Shown here: piece after piece, positions 24,701-34,100 of the stretch | Position numbering within the stretch: position 1 is the stretch's first letter | How the letters are laid out: every line of letters starts with the position of its first letter | NCBI GenBank assembly: GCA_903813345.2 | Contig: CAIIXF020000007.1 | Coordinates: 26,091,564 to 26,136,697 of the forward strand | Origin: Owenia fusiformis | Taxonomy: Eukaryota; Annelida; Polychaeta; Sabellida; Oweniidae | Length of the DNA stretch: 45,134 nt | Reading direction: 5' to 3' | The notes under the pieces: model-generated | What the model was told of the DNA's origin: nothing | What the model saw: only the letters and a program-made list of their open reading frames with translations | Databases searched by the model: none | Position numbers and translations under genes: made by a program

Positions 24701-27398
24701 CAGTATACATGTAAATATCAAGTAAAGTCATAATGTGAATTATGAGCTTCAAAAAATCATAACATGTATTATAACTCCACGGCTCATTTTTCTTATAAAT
24801 TCGGCGCCGTTCCGGTGCCGTTTCGATATCGTTCCGACGTCGAATTCGGCGCCGATGAATATGAGGGGATAAATTTAGTAGATGATCTATGACCAGTTTT
24901 TGGCTTACTTTTGGCATGTTGATATGTTAAATAATAAATAATAGCTATTTTGTACAAAAATTAAAGGAGCTCAGCCTTTAACTCTGAACCTATATACTCC
25001 AGGTTTTTTTAAAAATCTAAACAGACTGCAATTTTCAAAATGTACCAAACTCTTTTAATGGGATGTTAAATGTCTTATTCTGATTCTTTTAATTTTGGTA
25101 TTTTAGATTTAGGTTTGTCAGATTAGCAACTCTGAGCCTTTTATACTCCAGGTTTTTAAAAATTATAAACAAACTGCATATTTCTCAATGTCAAAATTAT
25201 TTTGATGGGCCCTTATATCTTATTTTGATTCTTTTAATTCTGGTATATTTTAGGGTCAGATTTAGGCATTGAGCCCCTTTAAGTGTTAAGTAGATAATAT
25301 TTCACACACTTGTGGATTTTTCTATTTATCTTATCAAGAGCACAAATGGCCTGATTTTAGATTGAAAATGAGAATTAATTACAAATCCTATTGTGATTAG
25401 ATATGACAGTTGAATAGCAGCATTTACTTTTTACAGTTATATTGCCTCCAGAAAAATAAATTTGAACAAATAAATTAAAATAACATGCATCTCAATGAGC
25501 ACATGCATTAAATGAATATGTATCAGTCCGCTAATTATCAGTTCAGTGTACATGTAGTATACATGTATTATTTGACATGTACATGTGTAGAGATCAAACA
25601 GCCAATATTAATCTAAAGAATGAAAAGGGGTGAACCAAAATATTTTGGGGGCTAATCCTACTCCTAACCTGATTTTTTAGGAATCCCAACAGATTATTTT
25701 CTTCCCTTTCAACAGGGAAACTAATATTAGTTATGTGCACATTTACTTCCTTTTATTTTTCTGTATTTTGGATTTGAAAACATGAAGATCATGCCACTTT
25801 CAAATCTATCAGCTGATATATACCCATGTTTAAATAATCACTCCAAGGGGTCTTACTACAATTTTCTCTCTAACTTTTAAATGAAGTTCATTGTATTAAT
25901 ATACTGGATATATAATTTAAAATGTTGACTTTAAGCCTGTATACTCAAATCCTTGATGATTCTACTCTATTCCACTCTATTTTTCATGTTATAGCATGAA
26001 AATGATGACAACTTCCTTATAGGGGAGGTCATACCCATGTTGCGATAAATAGAGGGACACATGGCCTGATATTATCAACATGAACTAGAATGTGGGAGCA
26101 AAGGAGCATTAGCGATATGTAGGATGACCAAAGATATCATGCAATACCTTAATAATGTCATACCATATACAATAACACAGTCCGCAAAAAAGTTGGAGAC
26201 TATAACAATATGTCACCGTTTGTGGTGGTGATAAAATAAAAATACTGTTGCCAAATTTTGAAACCATCTATCAATACAGTAAGCAGTCTCCATGTTTTGA
26301 TTTTTTTGCCAATAACAACTGTGTCATTAAATTATGCTTCAACATTTTTTTTAAATTTCTATGTTTGGCTGTATGTTTCAAAAAAATATCATGTACTAAA
26401 ACTGAATGCAACTAAAAATGTAAAAAGACTGACTTACTTTCTTCATGAATTTCGGAAGTTTTGATTTAGAGCACGTATGTGCACATGCAATCTGCGCCAG
26501 ATATGTTTTTCTGTTTCGGATTTTCGCGTATTCATGTAAAACAAAGACTTCCTTCAAATCATTCTTGATGATTTTTGTAATAGATTTAGTTGTATTGCCA
26601 TTAATTTTTTTTCATTTTTGGACTCATCAATTTAAAATTGCATATCTATATTTACTTTACTGTCTATGATTCACACACAGACATATAGACAATTCTTGTC
26701 TAAATGCCTTAATGAATGGTGGGTATGATTTAACTCTAGATTGCACCGCCATCTAATATAATTTAAAGTGACTAATGTGTGGGCATTCGTGCTCAAAATA
26801 AAGAGTATCAAAACTTCTGGAATAATGAAGAAGTAAGTCTGTTTTAAATTTTATTTTCGTCTCTTGGATATTGTGGTCATGCCAAATAGTTGTCACAATA
26901 AAGTTCATGTGCTGTTAGGTTGAATGGTTTACTAACTTCCGGAGGGTAAGTGATAGTACCATTTTTTAGCTAAGTGTTATTTTTAATAATCAAAGTACAT
27001 GTAGTTAGAAAAATGAAGTGGAATACTACATGTAATTACACATTTTTGGGATTTCATGATTTTAGATAGGGTTGAAACGTGAGAGTCCAAATCACTTTTT
27101 CTGTGTGTCAATCAAACCTAAAAATAAGCCGGACCACAGCGCAATATTCTATGGGAACATACATTCATATTTTAGATACAAAACATTTGCATATCTCAGA
27201 ATTGCGTGTGGTTTTGCTAACAAAATGTAAAGCCTCTTATATTTTGATGCCTTTCTGGTATGTCATTTTCAGAAAAAACATGGTTGCTTAATAACAAGAG
27301 ATCACAGGTTTACTGGACAAGAGATGTGAAAGAGGGAGTTGATTTTACTGACCTGATAAGTAGTTGGTCCATTTCCACAAAGTCCCTTCTTGGTTCAT
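6472..27398 (-). CDS. PLEKHA8: PLEKHA8 / FAPP2: PH plus glycolipid-transfer protein, 12 exons
   Basis: Exons in gene order: 27398-27353, 24668-24552, 23486-23328, 22785-22658, 22155-21982, 19796-19768, 14445-14023, 12753-12668, 11851-11793, 7449-7319, 7048-6916, 6669-6472. All borders are GT..AG, phases agree, and the total is 1683 nt or 560 residues plus stop (human FAPP2 is about 520). An N-terminal PH domain should bind PI4P at the Golgi. A coiled segment and an acidic, His-rich linker follow. The C-terminal GLTP domain (about 360-560) keeps the glycolipid-binding residues: D401, N405 and K407 in [11 protein letters not shown]448 in LLWLK and H486 in FHGW. By family knowledge it moves glucosylceramide between membranes. 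It shares a divergent promoter with the FKBP14 gene. Confidence 0.93.
8188..8280 (+). repeat. dispersed repeat, copy 2 (inverse of 3849-3922)
   Basis: The word CTCTCTTTTAAGAAGTGAAG and the flanking AGTCTAGTTAA and CAAAGGGTAAG blocks are the reverse complement of copy 1. Confidence 0.6.
8919..9123 (-). pseudogene. possible decayed coding exon inside intron
   Basis: An open minus-strand frame reads [28 protein letters not shown] and [17 protein letters not shown], then meets CACAG|GTACTC, a fair donor. Its base composition is richer in CG than its surroundings. The pattern loosely recalls the N-terminal part of Harbinger-type transposases, but I cannot prove it. No second exon was found. Confidence 0.3.
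9611..9692 (+). repeat. dispersed repeat 'CATTCTGATACTCATGG', copy 1
   Basis: About 80 bases recur in the same orientation at 19144-19230, including CTTTCTGTTTCACCTGAAAC and GAAATGAGATGTCATGG. Confidence 0.65.
10223..10246. repeat. perfect palindrome, 10-bp arms
   Basis: CGGCCGATGA, a TTAG loop, then TCATCGGCCG. It is GC-rich in an AT-rich intron. Confidence 0.8.
11603..11630. repeat. perfect palindrome, 13-bp arms
   Basis: TGGCAGTCATATT, TT, AATATGACTGCCA. It could form a short hairpin. No function is evident. Confidence 0.8.
11852..12667 (-). other. PLEKHA8 intron 8
   Basis: This intron includes a repeat copy at about 12370-12510 that is inverted relative to 32711-32880. Nothing else was identified. 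Confidence 0.5.
12370..12510 (-). repeat. dispersed repeat 'CCACTT..AGAGGT', copy 1
   Basis: Words such as TTTTAGAGGTACC, TTGGTCTTGG (here inverted) and GTGTTCCACTT are shared with 32711-32880 in the opposite orientation. Confidence 0.55.
12754..14022 (-). other. PLEKHA8 intron 7
   Basis: It contains a copy of a widespread repeat (about 13340-13430: CCTTGCTGATTCCACTCTTT). The rest is plain AT-rich sequence. Confidence 0.5.
14023..14445 (-). CDS. PLEKHA8: PLEKHA8 exon 7 (acidic, His-rich linker with FFAT-like motif)
   Basis: This exon gives 140 codons: [11 protein letters not shown], a Ser/Glu stretch, a His-rich block ([13 protein letters not shown], about residues 256-268), a Gly/His patch, then [15 protein letters not shown] and finally [10 protein letters not shown], which matches the start of the human GLTP half. 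EFYDLDD (305-311) in an acidic setting fits the VAP-binding FFAT pattern. The donor is GTATG|gtaagt. Confidence 0.88.
14891..14930. repeat. 20-bp perfect tandem duplication
   Basis: GAAGAAATAAACAATGGTAG occurs twice head to tail. Confidence 0.9.
15669..15750 (+). repeat. dispersed 'GGTGTCTGTAACAAATGG' repeat, copy 1
   Basis: A GTGTTTGG run, GTGTCTGTAACAAATGG, GTGGTGATATTTTG and TTAATGCCTTGTT-type end appear in order, as in copies at 41388-41590 and 43503-43583 and inverted at 19829 and 23503. Confidence 0.7.
16125..16534. mobile_element. 410-bp palindromic (fold-back) element
   Basis: Nearly the whole element is an inverted repeat. The ends are CACGCGGTACTAAC and GTTAGTATCGCGTG, and the centre is TCCCCAGCTG facing CAGCTGGGGA. 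TTATT flanks both sides, a possible target duplication. The two arms give mirror-image open frames, which are artefacts of the palindrome. Confidence 0.75.
18789..18912 (+). repeat. ATTGT/ATTGC pentanucleotide microsatellite
   Basis: Imperfect runs of ATTGT, ATTGC and ATTTT units extend over about 120 bases. Confidence 0.85.
19144..19302 (+). repeat. dispersed repeat copy 2 with inverted end
   Basis: Bases 19144-19230 match 9611-9692. Bases 19270-19302 (GCAGAAAGATGTGATGAGTT and on) are an inverted copy of the left end, giving a fold-back. Confidence 0.6.
19768..19796 (-). CDS. PLEKHA8: PLEKHA8 micro-exon 6 (29 nt)
   Basis: The sequence lies between ttatttttag and gtaagcg and encodes PFTRSSSTE plus AG. 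It is the only way found to join exon 5 (phase 0) to exon 7 (needs two bases), so it is well supported despite its size. Skipping it would shift the frame. Confidence 0.75.
19829..19866 (-). repeat. dispersed 'GGTGTCTGTAACAAATGG' family, partial copy
   Basis: On the minus strand, GGTGGTGACATTTTG and CATGTTAATGCC are followed after about 30 bases by the acceptor of micro-exon 6. Confidence 0.55.
20528..20815 (+). repeat. degenerate minisatellite, unit near TTTACAATACATAAAGTCAA
   Basis: About a dozen imperfect units of roughly 20-25 bases are built from TTTACAATACATA and AAAGTCAA words. Confidence 0.75.
21631..21838. mobile_element. MITE with CAGTGGTCTCCCCAG ends
   Basis: The left end CAGTGGTCTCCCCAG faces the right end CTGGGGAGATCACTG. 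GCTCT flanks both sides. Inside are repeated CACCCACCTGA words. An inverted copy of its right half lies just outside (21498-21545), so a second insertion or a partial duplication occurred. Confidence 0.7.
21982..22785 (-). CDS. PLEKHA8: PLEKHA8 exons 4-5 (helical segment after PH)
   Basis: Exon 4 (22785-22658) holds [16 protein letters not shown], matching the conserved coiled segment of FAPP2. Exon 5 (22155-21982) holds [18 protein letters not shown] and then a Ser/Thr/Pro-rich tail. Both are phase-consistent with their neighbours. Confidence 0.9.
22156..23327 (-). other. PLEKHA8 introns 4 and 3 (flanking exon 4)
   Basis: 22156-22657 and 22786-23327 are AT-rich introns with no recognisable repeat or RNA. 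Confidence 0.5.
23328..24668 (-). CDS. PLEKHA8: PLEKHA8 exons 2-3 (rest of PH domain)
   Basis: Exon 2 (24668-24552) reads [16 protein letters not shown], then [16 protein letters not shown]. Exon 3 (23486-23328) reads [14 protein letters not shown], then [17 protein letters not shown], the closing PH helix. Basic residues of the PI4P pocket lie in the KW..PRW strand pair. Exon 3 starts 17 bases after an inserted dispersed repeat (23503-23609). Confidence 0.92.
23503..23609 (-). repeat. dispersed 'GGTGTCTGTAACAAATGG' family copy
   Basis: On the minus strand it runs from TGTTTGGCAGTTGATG through GTGGTGACATTTTGCATG to TTAATGCCTTGTTT, and ends 17 bases before PLEKHA8 exon 3. Confidence 0.7.
24166..24211. 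repeat. 23-bp tandem duplication
   Basis: TTTATCCAAATACAATAAAA is repeated head to tail. Confidence 0.85.
24798..24856. repeat. CpG-rich mini-island with CGGCGCCG repeats
   Basis: AATTCGGCGCCG occurs at both ends, with TTCCGGTGCCG, TTTCGATATCG and TTCCGACGTCG between. It looks like a degenerate 11-bp repeat, and it stands out sharply from the AT-rich intron. Confidence 0.7.
24981..25265. repeat. diverged tandem duplication, about 148-bp unit
   Basis: ACTCTGAACC..TATACTCCAGGTTTTT and TTCTGATTCTTTTAATTTTGG recur as ACTCTGAGCC..TATACTCCAGGTTTTT and TTTTGATTCTTTTAATTCTGG. Confidence 0.75.
27353..27398 (-). CDS. PLEKHA8: PLEKHA8 exon 1 (start of PH domain)
   Basis: The start ATG is at 27398-27396 and the exon reads [15 protein letters not shown] plus one G, then gtcagta. 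[14 protein letters not shown] across the junction is the hallmark opening of the FAPP PH domain, so this 46-nt exon is secure although it is very short. Confidence 0.9.
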
Positions 27399-27734
27399 AT
27401 TGAGTGTTCAGATATGTTGTTTCACATTTACTATTGCATTATTATATGGTTTATGACAATAGCTCTGCAGTCCAAAGTTCTATTTAAAATTTTATTTAAA
27501 AAAAACACTGAAAAATAAAACGCAAGATTTTGTTTATTCACTAGAATTAACCACTGTAGTTCTTCATTTCTAGCATGTTTGTGGTATATATTTCACAACT
27601 ATAGTCTCCGGTGTACATTGAGTTTATATTTATGATCGTTTGATACTTTGAGTGGTAGTCACCCACGAAAAATAACTTTGAAATCAGAAAAAATATTTCA
27701 GTTCCATCAACTTCCGGTGGTCTCATATTCACAT

Positions 27735-27752
27735 TGACCTTGTCAAAGGTCA
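27735..27752. promoter_or_regulatory. everted nuclear-receptor-type half-sites (ER6)
   Basis: TGACCT, six bases, AGGTCA. The right half, CAAAGGTCA (27744-27752), is the exact reverse complement of the TGACCTTTG word repeated downstream of the FKBP14 terminal exons. Confidence 0.45.
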
Positions 27753-27760
27753 AATTTGAA

Positions 27761-27779
27761 CCAATCAGAATTCGCCAGG
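27761..27779 (+). promoter_or_regulatory. ER-stress-element-like CCAAT-N9-CCAGG
   Basis: The consensus ERSE is CCAAT-N9-CCACG. Here spacing is exact and one base differs. It suits a gene for an ER folding enzyme. Confidence 0.45.
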
Positions 27780-27817
27780 AGTAAGGTACTTTCACTTCCG
27801 GGTTATGTGTGGGAAAT

Positions 27818-27825
27818 TATAAAAG
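27818..27825 (+). promoter_or_regulatory. TATA box of FKBP14
   Basis: TATAAAAG lies 51 bases before the start codon (58 from box start to ATG). Confidence 0.6.
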
Positions 27826-27875
27826 TTGTGAACAGATTGTATTTCTCCCTTTAGTACCATATTGTACATATCAAC

Positions 27876-28111
27876 ATGCATTGTAAAATAGTTGTTGCCT
27901 TTTTGGCTATTTTATCTGTAGCATTTGCTCAAGAAGAGGGGGAAAAAGTATTTGCCAAAGATGATGGTTCACCAGATGATGAAGCAAGAGGTCTCGTTAT
28001 CGACCCCACATTTGTGCCCGATGAATGTGAAAGGAAGTCCAAGAAAGGTGACATGCTGAAAATGCACTACACAGGATCTCTAGCTGTTGATGGAAGCGTC
28101 TTCGATTCAAG
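27876..28111 (+). CDS. FKBP14: FKBP14 constant exon 1 (signal peptide, FKBP start)
   Basis: [18 protein letters not shown] is a typical signal peptide, with cleavage expected before QEEGE. An acidic spacer leads to [19 protein letters not shown] and [10 protein letters not shown], the first FKBP strands. The donor is TCAAG|gtaatt, phase 2. The start is chosen because the signal peptide begins there, 51 bases past the TATA box. Confidence 0.92.
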
Positions 28112-31100
28112 GTAATTCTTCACGTTATGATTTGATGCATCTATTCACATACATTTATCTATCCCGATCAGACTACGACATTTTGTCTTTACTAGTGTTG
28201 TCACAGTATACCAAAATTGAACATCAATGCATCGGCAGTTTTGAGGAATAAAGATCGATGCTCATCTCGTTATTGGGAAAAAGACTGCATGGGATGGGAA
28301 AAGGTTCACTAAAATACCAAACACGCAAGTTATAAAACACTAGATATACTTCCTGTAACGATGCGTGAAAATAAATTGGAGGTCATTCGTTCATTTCCAC
28401 AATTAGCTAAAATATTTTTAAAGTGGAAGCATATCAGAGATCATTGGAAAATGAACCAATGCGAAAGATGGAAACAAAGATTAACATCAATTTTTTGTTT
28501 CAGACATTGATGCATCGCTAGAATCATTTTTGGCGATGTAAATCACGATGTATCGATTAATCGCAAACTATACTCTGTGTCAATTTTTCCTTTTTAGAAT
28601 GTGAAAGCTGTATCAGTTATTATTCATTGTTTTTTAATTCAAGATATTTTAGTCAAATTCTTCATATTTATCCCTGACAAAATAATGCAATATCTCACCA
28701 TGGGCTTTCAAGAAAGCCCATGATCTCACTTGTGATATGTCATATATACTATTAGATTTAATGGTCATGAAGAAAGGGAATCTGTTTTTAGATTGGTATC
28801 ACATTTCAGCAGATTTTTATACCCTGCACACAAAGTCTAGTTATAAACTACCCTCTGCTTATTAAATTACAGTTTAGCAGCCCCGCCCCCCACGGCCGAT
28901 GCTCATGACAGCTCAGGTCATAAAGCATTTCAAACCTACCATGCTGACCTTTTTCTCAACCACTCAGCGGGCTGGAAGTAACATGTGCGAAATGCGTGCA
29001 CAAAAAATTATGCGATTATGTCAGAGAAAATGACCATATATGGAAAAAAATTTCTTACATACATTTTTAACTTTTGAACAGCTATGGTAAGATTAGTTTG
29101 CAGGTCTTTACGTTTGTCCATGTATCATTTTTATATTTGTCCAAGTATTATCATTATATTTGTCCATGAATTTAGATCTGATGTTTAATAAAGCAACATA
29201 GCTGAAAAGTTGGGGATGTAGAGCTTTGAGAGGGATCTAGTCTAGCTACAAGCCATTGTGCGTCAAAGCTAGTGTTGTCGCGATGTGCCATAATCGTACA
29301 TCGATGCATCAGCAATTTTCAGCAGTAAACATCGATGCACTGATGTACATCGAGAAAAAGTCCGAGAAAAGTGCACTGAAATACTGAACGCCATTGCACT
29401 AAAATACTGAACAGAACAAATTAATAAGAGTATGCTGGTACATCTGGGAACTTCTAGTAACAATGAAATGAAAGTAAAGTGAATTTTTTAGATTAATGGT
29501 TCATTTCGACTAGCTAAAACAGTTTTAAAGCGAAAGAATATCAGAAAACATTGGAAAATGAAATAAGACATGAGAAAGGTAAGTGATTTGCGTCAAAATA
29601 AGATAAGAAAGGATTAAAAACATCGATGTTTTGTTTCAGACATCGATGCATCGCCAGAATCAGCTTTGGCGATGTATATCGCGATGTATCGATTAATCGC
29701 GACAACACTAGTCAAAGCCCCCCCCCTCCACCATTACACACCTCCCCACAAGTGGTGGTGGTGAATTAGATAATGGGGTTCATTTGCATTTGCTGCTTAT
29801 ATATTTTACATATGGCATATTCTTTTGTCTGATATGTGATTAATCCAATAGTCGCTGCATTAAGAAAACCGGTTGAAATCATACATATTTTATAAACAGA
29901 TAAACCTCTTGTGAGGCAATAACTGTTTGTCAATGAAATGAATCAATGAAATCAAATATACCAGTAGATATGATTTAACAAGACTGAACCATAACACTGA
30001 AATTGTTTGTACTACTGAACCTGAAGATTTCCTTGTAGAATTGAGCACTGTTGTATGAATAACTGGAAAAGGTTACCAAAATGTAGAGACATACGTAAAA
30101 CACAACGTAAAGACATTAGACCCCTCCCCTCTGGACAATGGCTTGTAGATAGACTAGCCCCCTCTCTAAACCTCAACTTTTCATCTATGTTGCTTTGTAA
30201 CATCACTTTTAAATCAATGGACAAATATATTGATGTTGAAGTAGGGGAAGGGGGGGGGGTCTTGAAGAAAATGCTTCAGATAAGAAATTCAATAACTGAT
30301 ATCAGTCATTCAGTCGCACTTTTTAATGTTTATGAGTATCGGTTCCCTCTCTGAGATATTAGCGGCTATAGAACACATTGTTGGTCTCAGGGTTGATTGA
30401 AATTTCAGATCATAAGGAAATCTCGCTTTGCAATCTCTTGTCTCTTCCCTGCAAAAGAGTTTCCATGTGTTTTAATCAATAACTGTATTTTAGGAATACA
30501 TTGCTCTCCTACTATTAAGGTATATGAGTAAAAAATGTGAGGGCTGGGTAAATATAAATGTTCGTTGTCACATATATTTAAAGAACAGAACATGTTTAGT
30601 CAGTATTTAAGCAAGTACAAGGGATACAGAGTACAGATTGTCAGAAGCAATCGTTTCAAAAAGAATGCTAATGTTTACCTGACTATCCTTCATTTCCTGA
30701 AAAAAATTCAGAACAAATATAGAAATCATTGAAGATTTAAGATGGAGGAAGGTCCAAATTGATTAGGGTTGAAAAATGAAAAAGAGGTTTTCTACCTTTT
30801 CAGTTTTTTCCAGAAAAAAGTGAATGCTCATCCTAAAATAATGTCATAACTGTTAACTAATTAATAAATAATTGGTTACTTATATCTACAGTATAAGTAA
30901 TCTAACAAATAATTCCTCTCTGAGAAAAATCATCATTAATCAGATATAAATGTTTGCTTCAGTTGTTTTTCTTGAAAAAACTACAATTAATTATACTGCA
31001 TACTTAGAAATCAATATTTTCATTGATGCGATCTTCCTCTGAACCAACGGAATATAACTTCTTTGTTCAACAAGTGGACAATTTCACAATCAATGAACAT

Positions 31101-34100
31101 GCAGAAATCCTGAATTGTTATGATATTTATGATGATCATTGGTTTAATTGTGTACGCTACATTGAAATACAGTAAATCACAACTCAGTATTTTCTCATGC
31201 AAACCTGCATCTTGAGAAATCATGGTCTTTTCTTAGTTTTTTTCTCAAAACATATTGCTGGAAACAGAACTCGAAACATATTGCTGGAAACAGAAATATG
31301 TGATGAGTATCAGAATGGCAAACTTGCTGATCCCTGCAATTTGTTAGTTTAAGAAAATGGCTGATAGTTACTAAAATATCTCGACACAAAATCTATGTAT
31401 GTGGAAACCAATTTGATATGCAGTAAAAAAAATCATAAAAGAAGTCAAATGAATGATGTTTATATCACAATGTATGTGCTATTTGTAAATGTGCATGTAC
31501 TAGTGATTATGAAAATATAATAGATTGATGAAACAGTGAAAAATGATTTCTATGAATCATTTTGATCATTATAATTTTATTGTTGAATTTGAATGATAGC
31601 CCATCCTGAACATTTCCTCTGTTCGTGAGTTTTCATCAATTTTTCTTCTAATTTGAATGAACTGTCTGATTTTCTCGCATTTCTATACAATTTAGAGTGT
31701 TGACTTCGTGCCTGTTCACTTTATTCCTTGCTAATTCCTCTCTCCTCCACTCTATTTTTCATTTCAAAACATGACTTCCATGATATTTTTTGAACGCATT
31801 TGCTTTAGTCCAATTGTCATCCTAATGGCATAAGCTATACAAAGCCAGTGTTGAATCAGGTGGGAAATAGCATATCATTTTAGCCATTAAATATTTTCAA
31901 TGCTCAACATTATCCCCTTTTTATTTTTGCAATAAAAGTTAATTTTCATTATTTTAAGTTCTAACATCCTCTTGTCCCATGTTGGTTAGTCTCGTAATAT
32001 AAGCACAGGTTACTCTGACCTTGTGTTAGAGAATTGAGGAGGGGAGGGGGACAGGGCCTTGATGCGAGACTTTGTTTTATACTTAATGGGATTAATGTAC
32101 CGTGCCTGAAAATCAAAGGAAATTTCTTTTGTTAAGTGGTTAAGTTTTCTGAGATGGGCCTATAATACAAATTTTAAAGTGTCAAGATCTTATTTTTCTC
32201 ATTTTTGTATGACATATTTAATTGTGCATGTTGCGAGATTGAAAAGGATTATTTTGTCTTTCCATGAAATCATATGTGGCTTGTTTTTACAGAAAAAATG
32301 TTGATGGTGTCATTTATTTCAGATAATCTGAGGATTATGTCTAACAAACAACAAACTAACAAACAATACATTTTATCTACTTTCAGTGTCGACCGTAAAG
32401 AGCCATTTGATTTCCAAATCGGGGCAGGCCAGGTGATTCAAGGCTGGGAACTTGGACTGTTAGATATGTGCATTGGCGAGAAACGAACCCTTACTATCCC
32501 AGCTAGCCTTGGTTATGGAGAGGCCGGAGCAGGTATGATAGTATTTTGAGAATAAGTGCCACCATCGTGAAGCCACAATGTTCAATTAATACTTGATGGT
32601 TTGGAATGTGGCTTCTGTGATTTGATAGTACAAGTTATGACATCACTTATGACATCAAGCTATGACAAGTGAACTTCTATTTTGAATTTCAACACAAATT
32701 AGTATATAGTAAAACCTCCCTCAGATGAAAACATTTGGTACCTCTAAAAAGTGGTCCACTTGGAAATGTGTTCTACTTATAGAGGTCCAATTAATATTAA
32801 GTCAGTTGGTCTTGGGAAAAACTGTTCTACAGAGGTATTCCACTTAAAGAGGTGTTTCCCTCAAAAATTTCACTGTATATTTATATTCTATTCAATGTTA
32901 TTTTGATTTAACAGGTGAGAAGATTCCACCAGGTTCCACCCTAAAGTTTGATGTTGAACTAATGGGCATAGAAGATGGACCTAAACAGAAGAATGTTTTC
33001 AAAGAAATAGATGTCGATGGCGACAATAAGCTCTCCAAAGAGGAGGTAAGAATGTATAAATTAATCATTGAATAAACGTTGACCCACTTAAAATATCTTG
33101 ATGGTCATGTTTGAAAGTTGAAAATAGGGTGGAAAGGGGTGGAATTAGACAGGAATAAAGTATATAGGCATGCCATTAGTATTTTTTCTAAATTATATGG
33201 AAATGTAAGAAGATTTGATATTTTATTATCATAATCTTTAATATTGATATGACATGGAATAAACAGACCAGATAGATATTTTGAATAATTTAGAAGTCAT
33301 ATTATAAGTCAATGTTGTAATTTGTTGTAATTAGGTGTTGTAATTCAGTTGGCTTGAATAAAAGTATTGATTCTATATTATTCTAATACTGAATCCACAG
33401 AAATGATCATGTTTTGTTGAAATGATCTACCAGTGATGTCAGGCTACTGTATATAGGTTAAAGTGACTTTTAGTCAGTTGATGTAAATTACATTTGATGA
33501 GGCTTTTTATGACACAATGAGGAAGCCACACCAATATTTATATTTTATCATTGTTTCCTGAAGGAGAATTTTCAATGCCATTGTCTCCTTCCGGAGAATT
33601 TTCCCAGAAAGACACACTGCAGTGCTCCTTTGTGCCTTTCCTAGTATATCTCGTTGGATTTACTCTAAAAACTACATAGGGCATATTGAAAGTGTTGAAA
33701 TTATACCTGGATTAATAAACCCTTCCTTCTCTTTCTCAGGTACTCCAGTATACTTTTTCTCTTTAAGGTGTTCCAGTGGGATGAACAATTCGCATGAAAT
33801 CATTTTTTCTGTACATTTTTATGTTATAACAATTTCTAGAGTCAGTCAAGCATTGCTTCTCTATAATGCATGAAAAAATCAATAAACGTTCTGATCCGAG
33901 TCCATGTTTAAAATGTCAATTTGGTCATGGATATTATTTCCCTTCTAATTTCTAAATTAATTGCTGATTGTCTGAAATTGCCAAGCAATTAAAACTGTGA
34001 TCCTGAAAATGCTTCACCTTAACATGGTGATCTGAGATTCCAGCATGGCCAGTTTGATGTTTTATGCAATGGACAATGGGAATCTATTTCTTTAATTGTA

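Larger units (their letters stand above)
24669..27352 (-). other. PLEKHA8 intron 1
   Basis: It contains a small CpG-rich island (24798-24856), a tandem duplication of about 148 bp (24981-25265) and a copy of the CCACTCTATTTTTCAT repeat near 25940-26020. No upstream coding exon was seen. Confidence 0.5.
27399..27875. promoter_or_regulatory. divergent promoter of PLEKHA8 and FKBP14
   Basis: 477 bp separate the two start codons. On the FKBP14 side, in order, are ACTTCCGG (27710-27717), an everted AGGTCA repeat (27735-27752), CCAAT-N9-CCAGG (27761-27779), ACTTCCGG again (27794-27801) and TATAAAAG (27818-27825). ETS-type sites are known to be common in bidirectional promoters. Initiation for FKBP14 is predicted near 27848-27855, giving a very short 5' UTR. 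No TATA box was seen for PLEKHA8. Confidence 0.65.
28112..32386 (+). other. FKBP14 intron 1
   Basis: 4.3 kb with two related hAT-type elements (28193-28570 and 29270-29710), a C-rich run (29720-29750), a 26-bp tandem duplication (31244-31295) and a copy of the CCACTCTATTTTTCAT repeat (31671-31785). An open stretch at 30055-30354 has no recognisable motif. Confidence 0.5.

Noticed and set aside
26930-26955. Good donor-like GGAGGGTAAGTG on the plus strand, possibly an upstream FKBP14 exon
   Set aside because: FKBP14 has a TATA box and start codon close together at 27818-27876, and no matching acceptor was found before the ATG.
27547-27795. Minus-strand open frame in the divergent promoter with an Ig-like stretch (TGDYSCEIYT)
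   Set aside because: It overlaps the ETS sites, everted repeat and ERSE-like motif, has no partner exon, and lacks the first Ig cysteine. It is probably chance, or an old relic at most.
30055-30354. Open frame in FKBP14 intron 1
   Set aside because: No motif, low-complexity G-run inside and no compatible splice sites.
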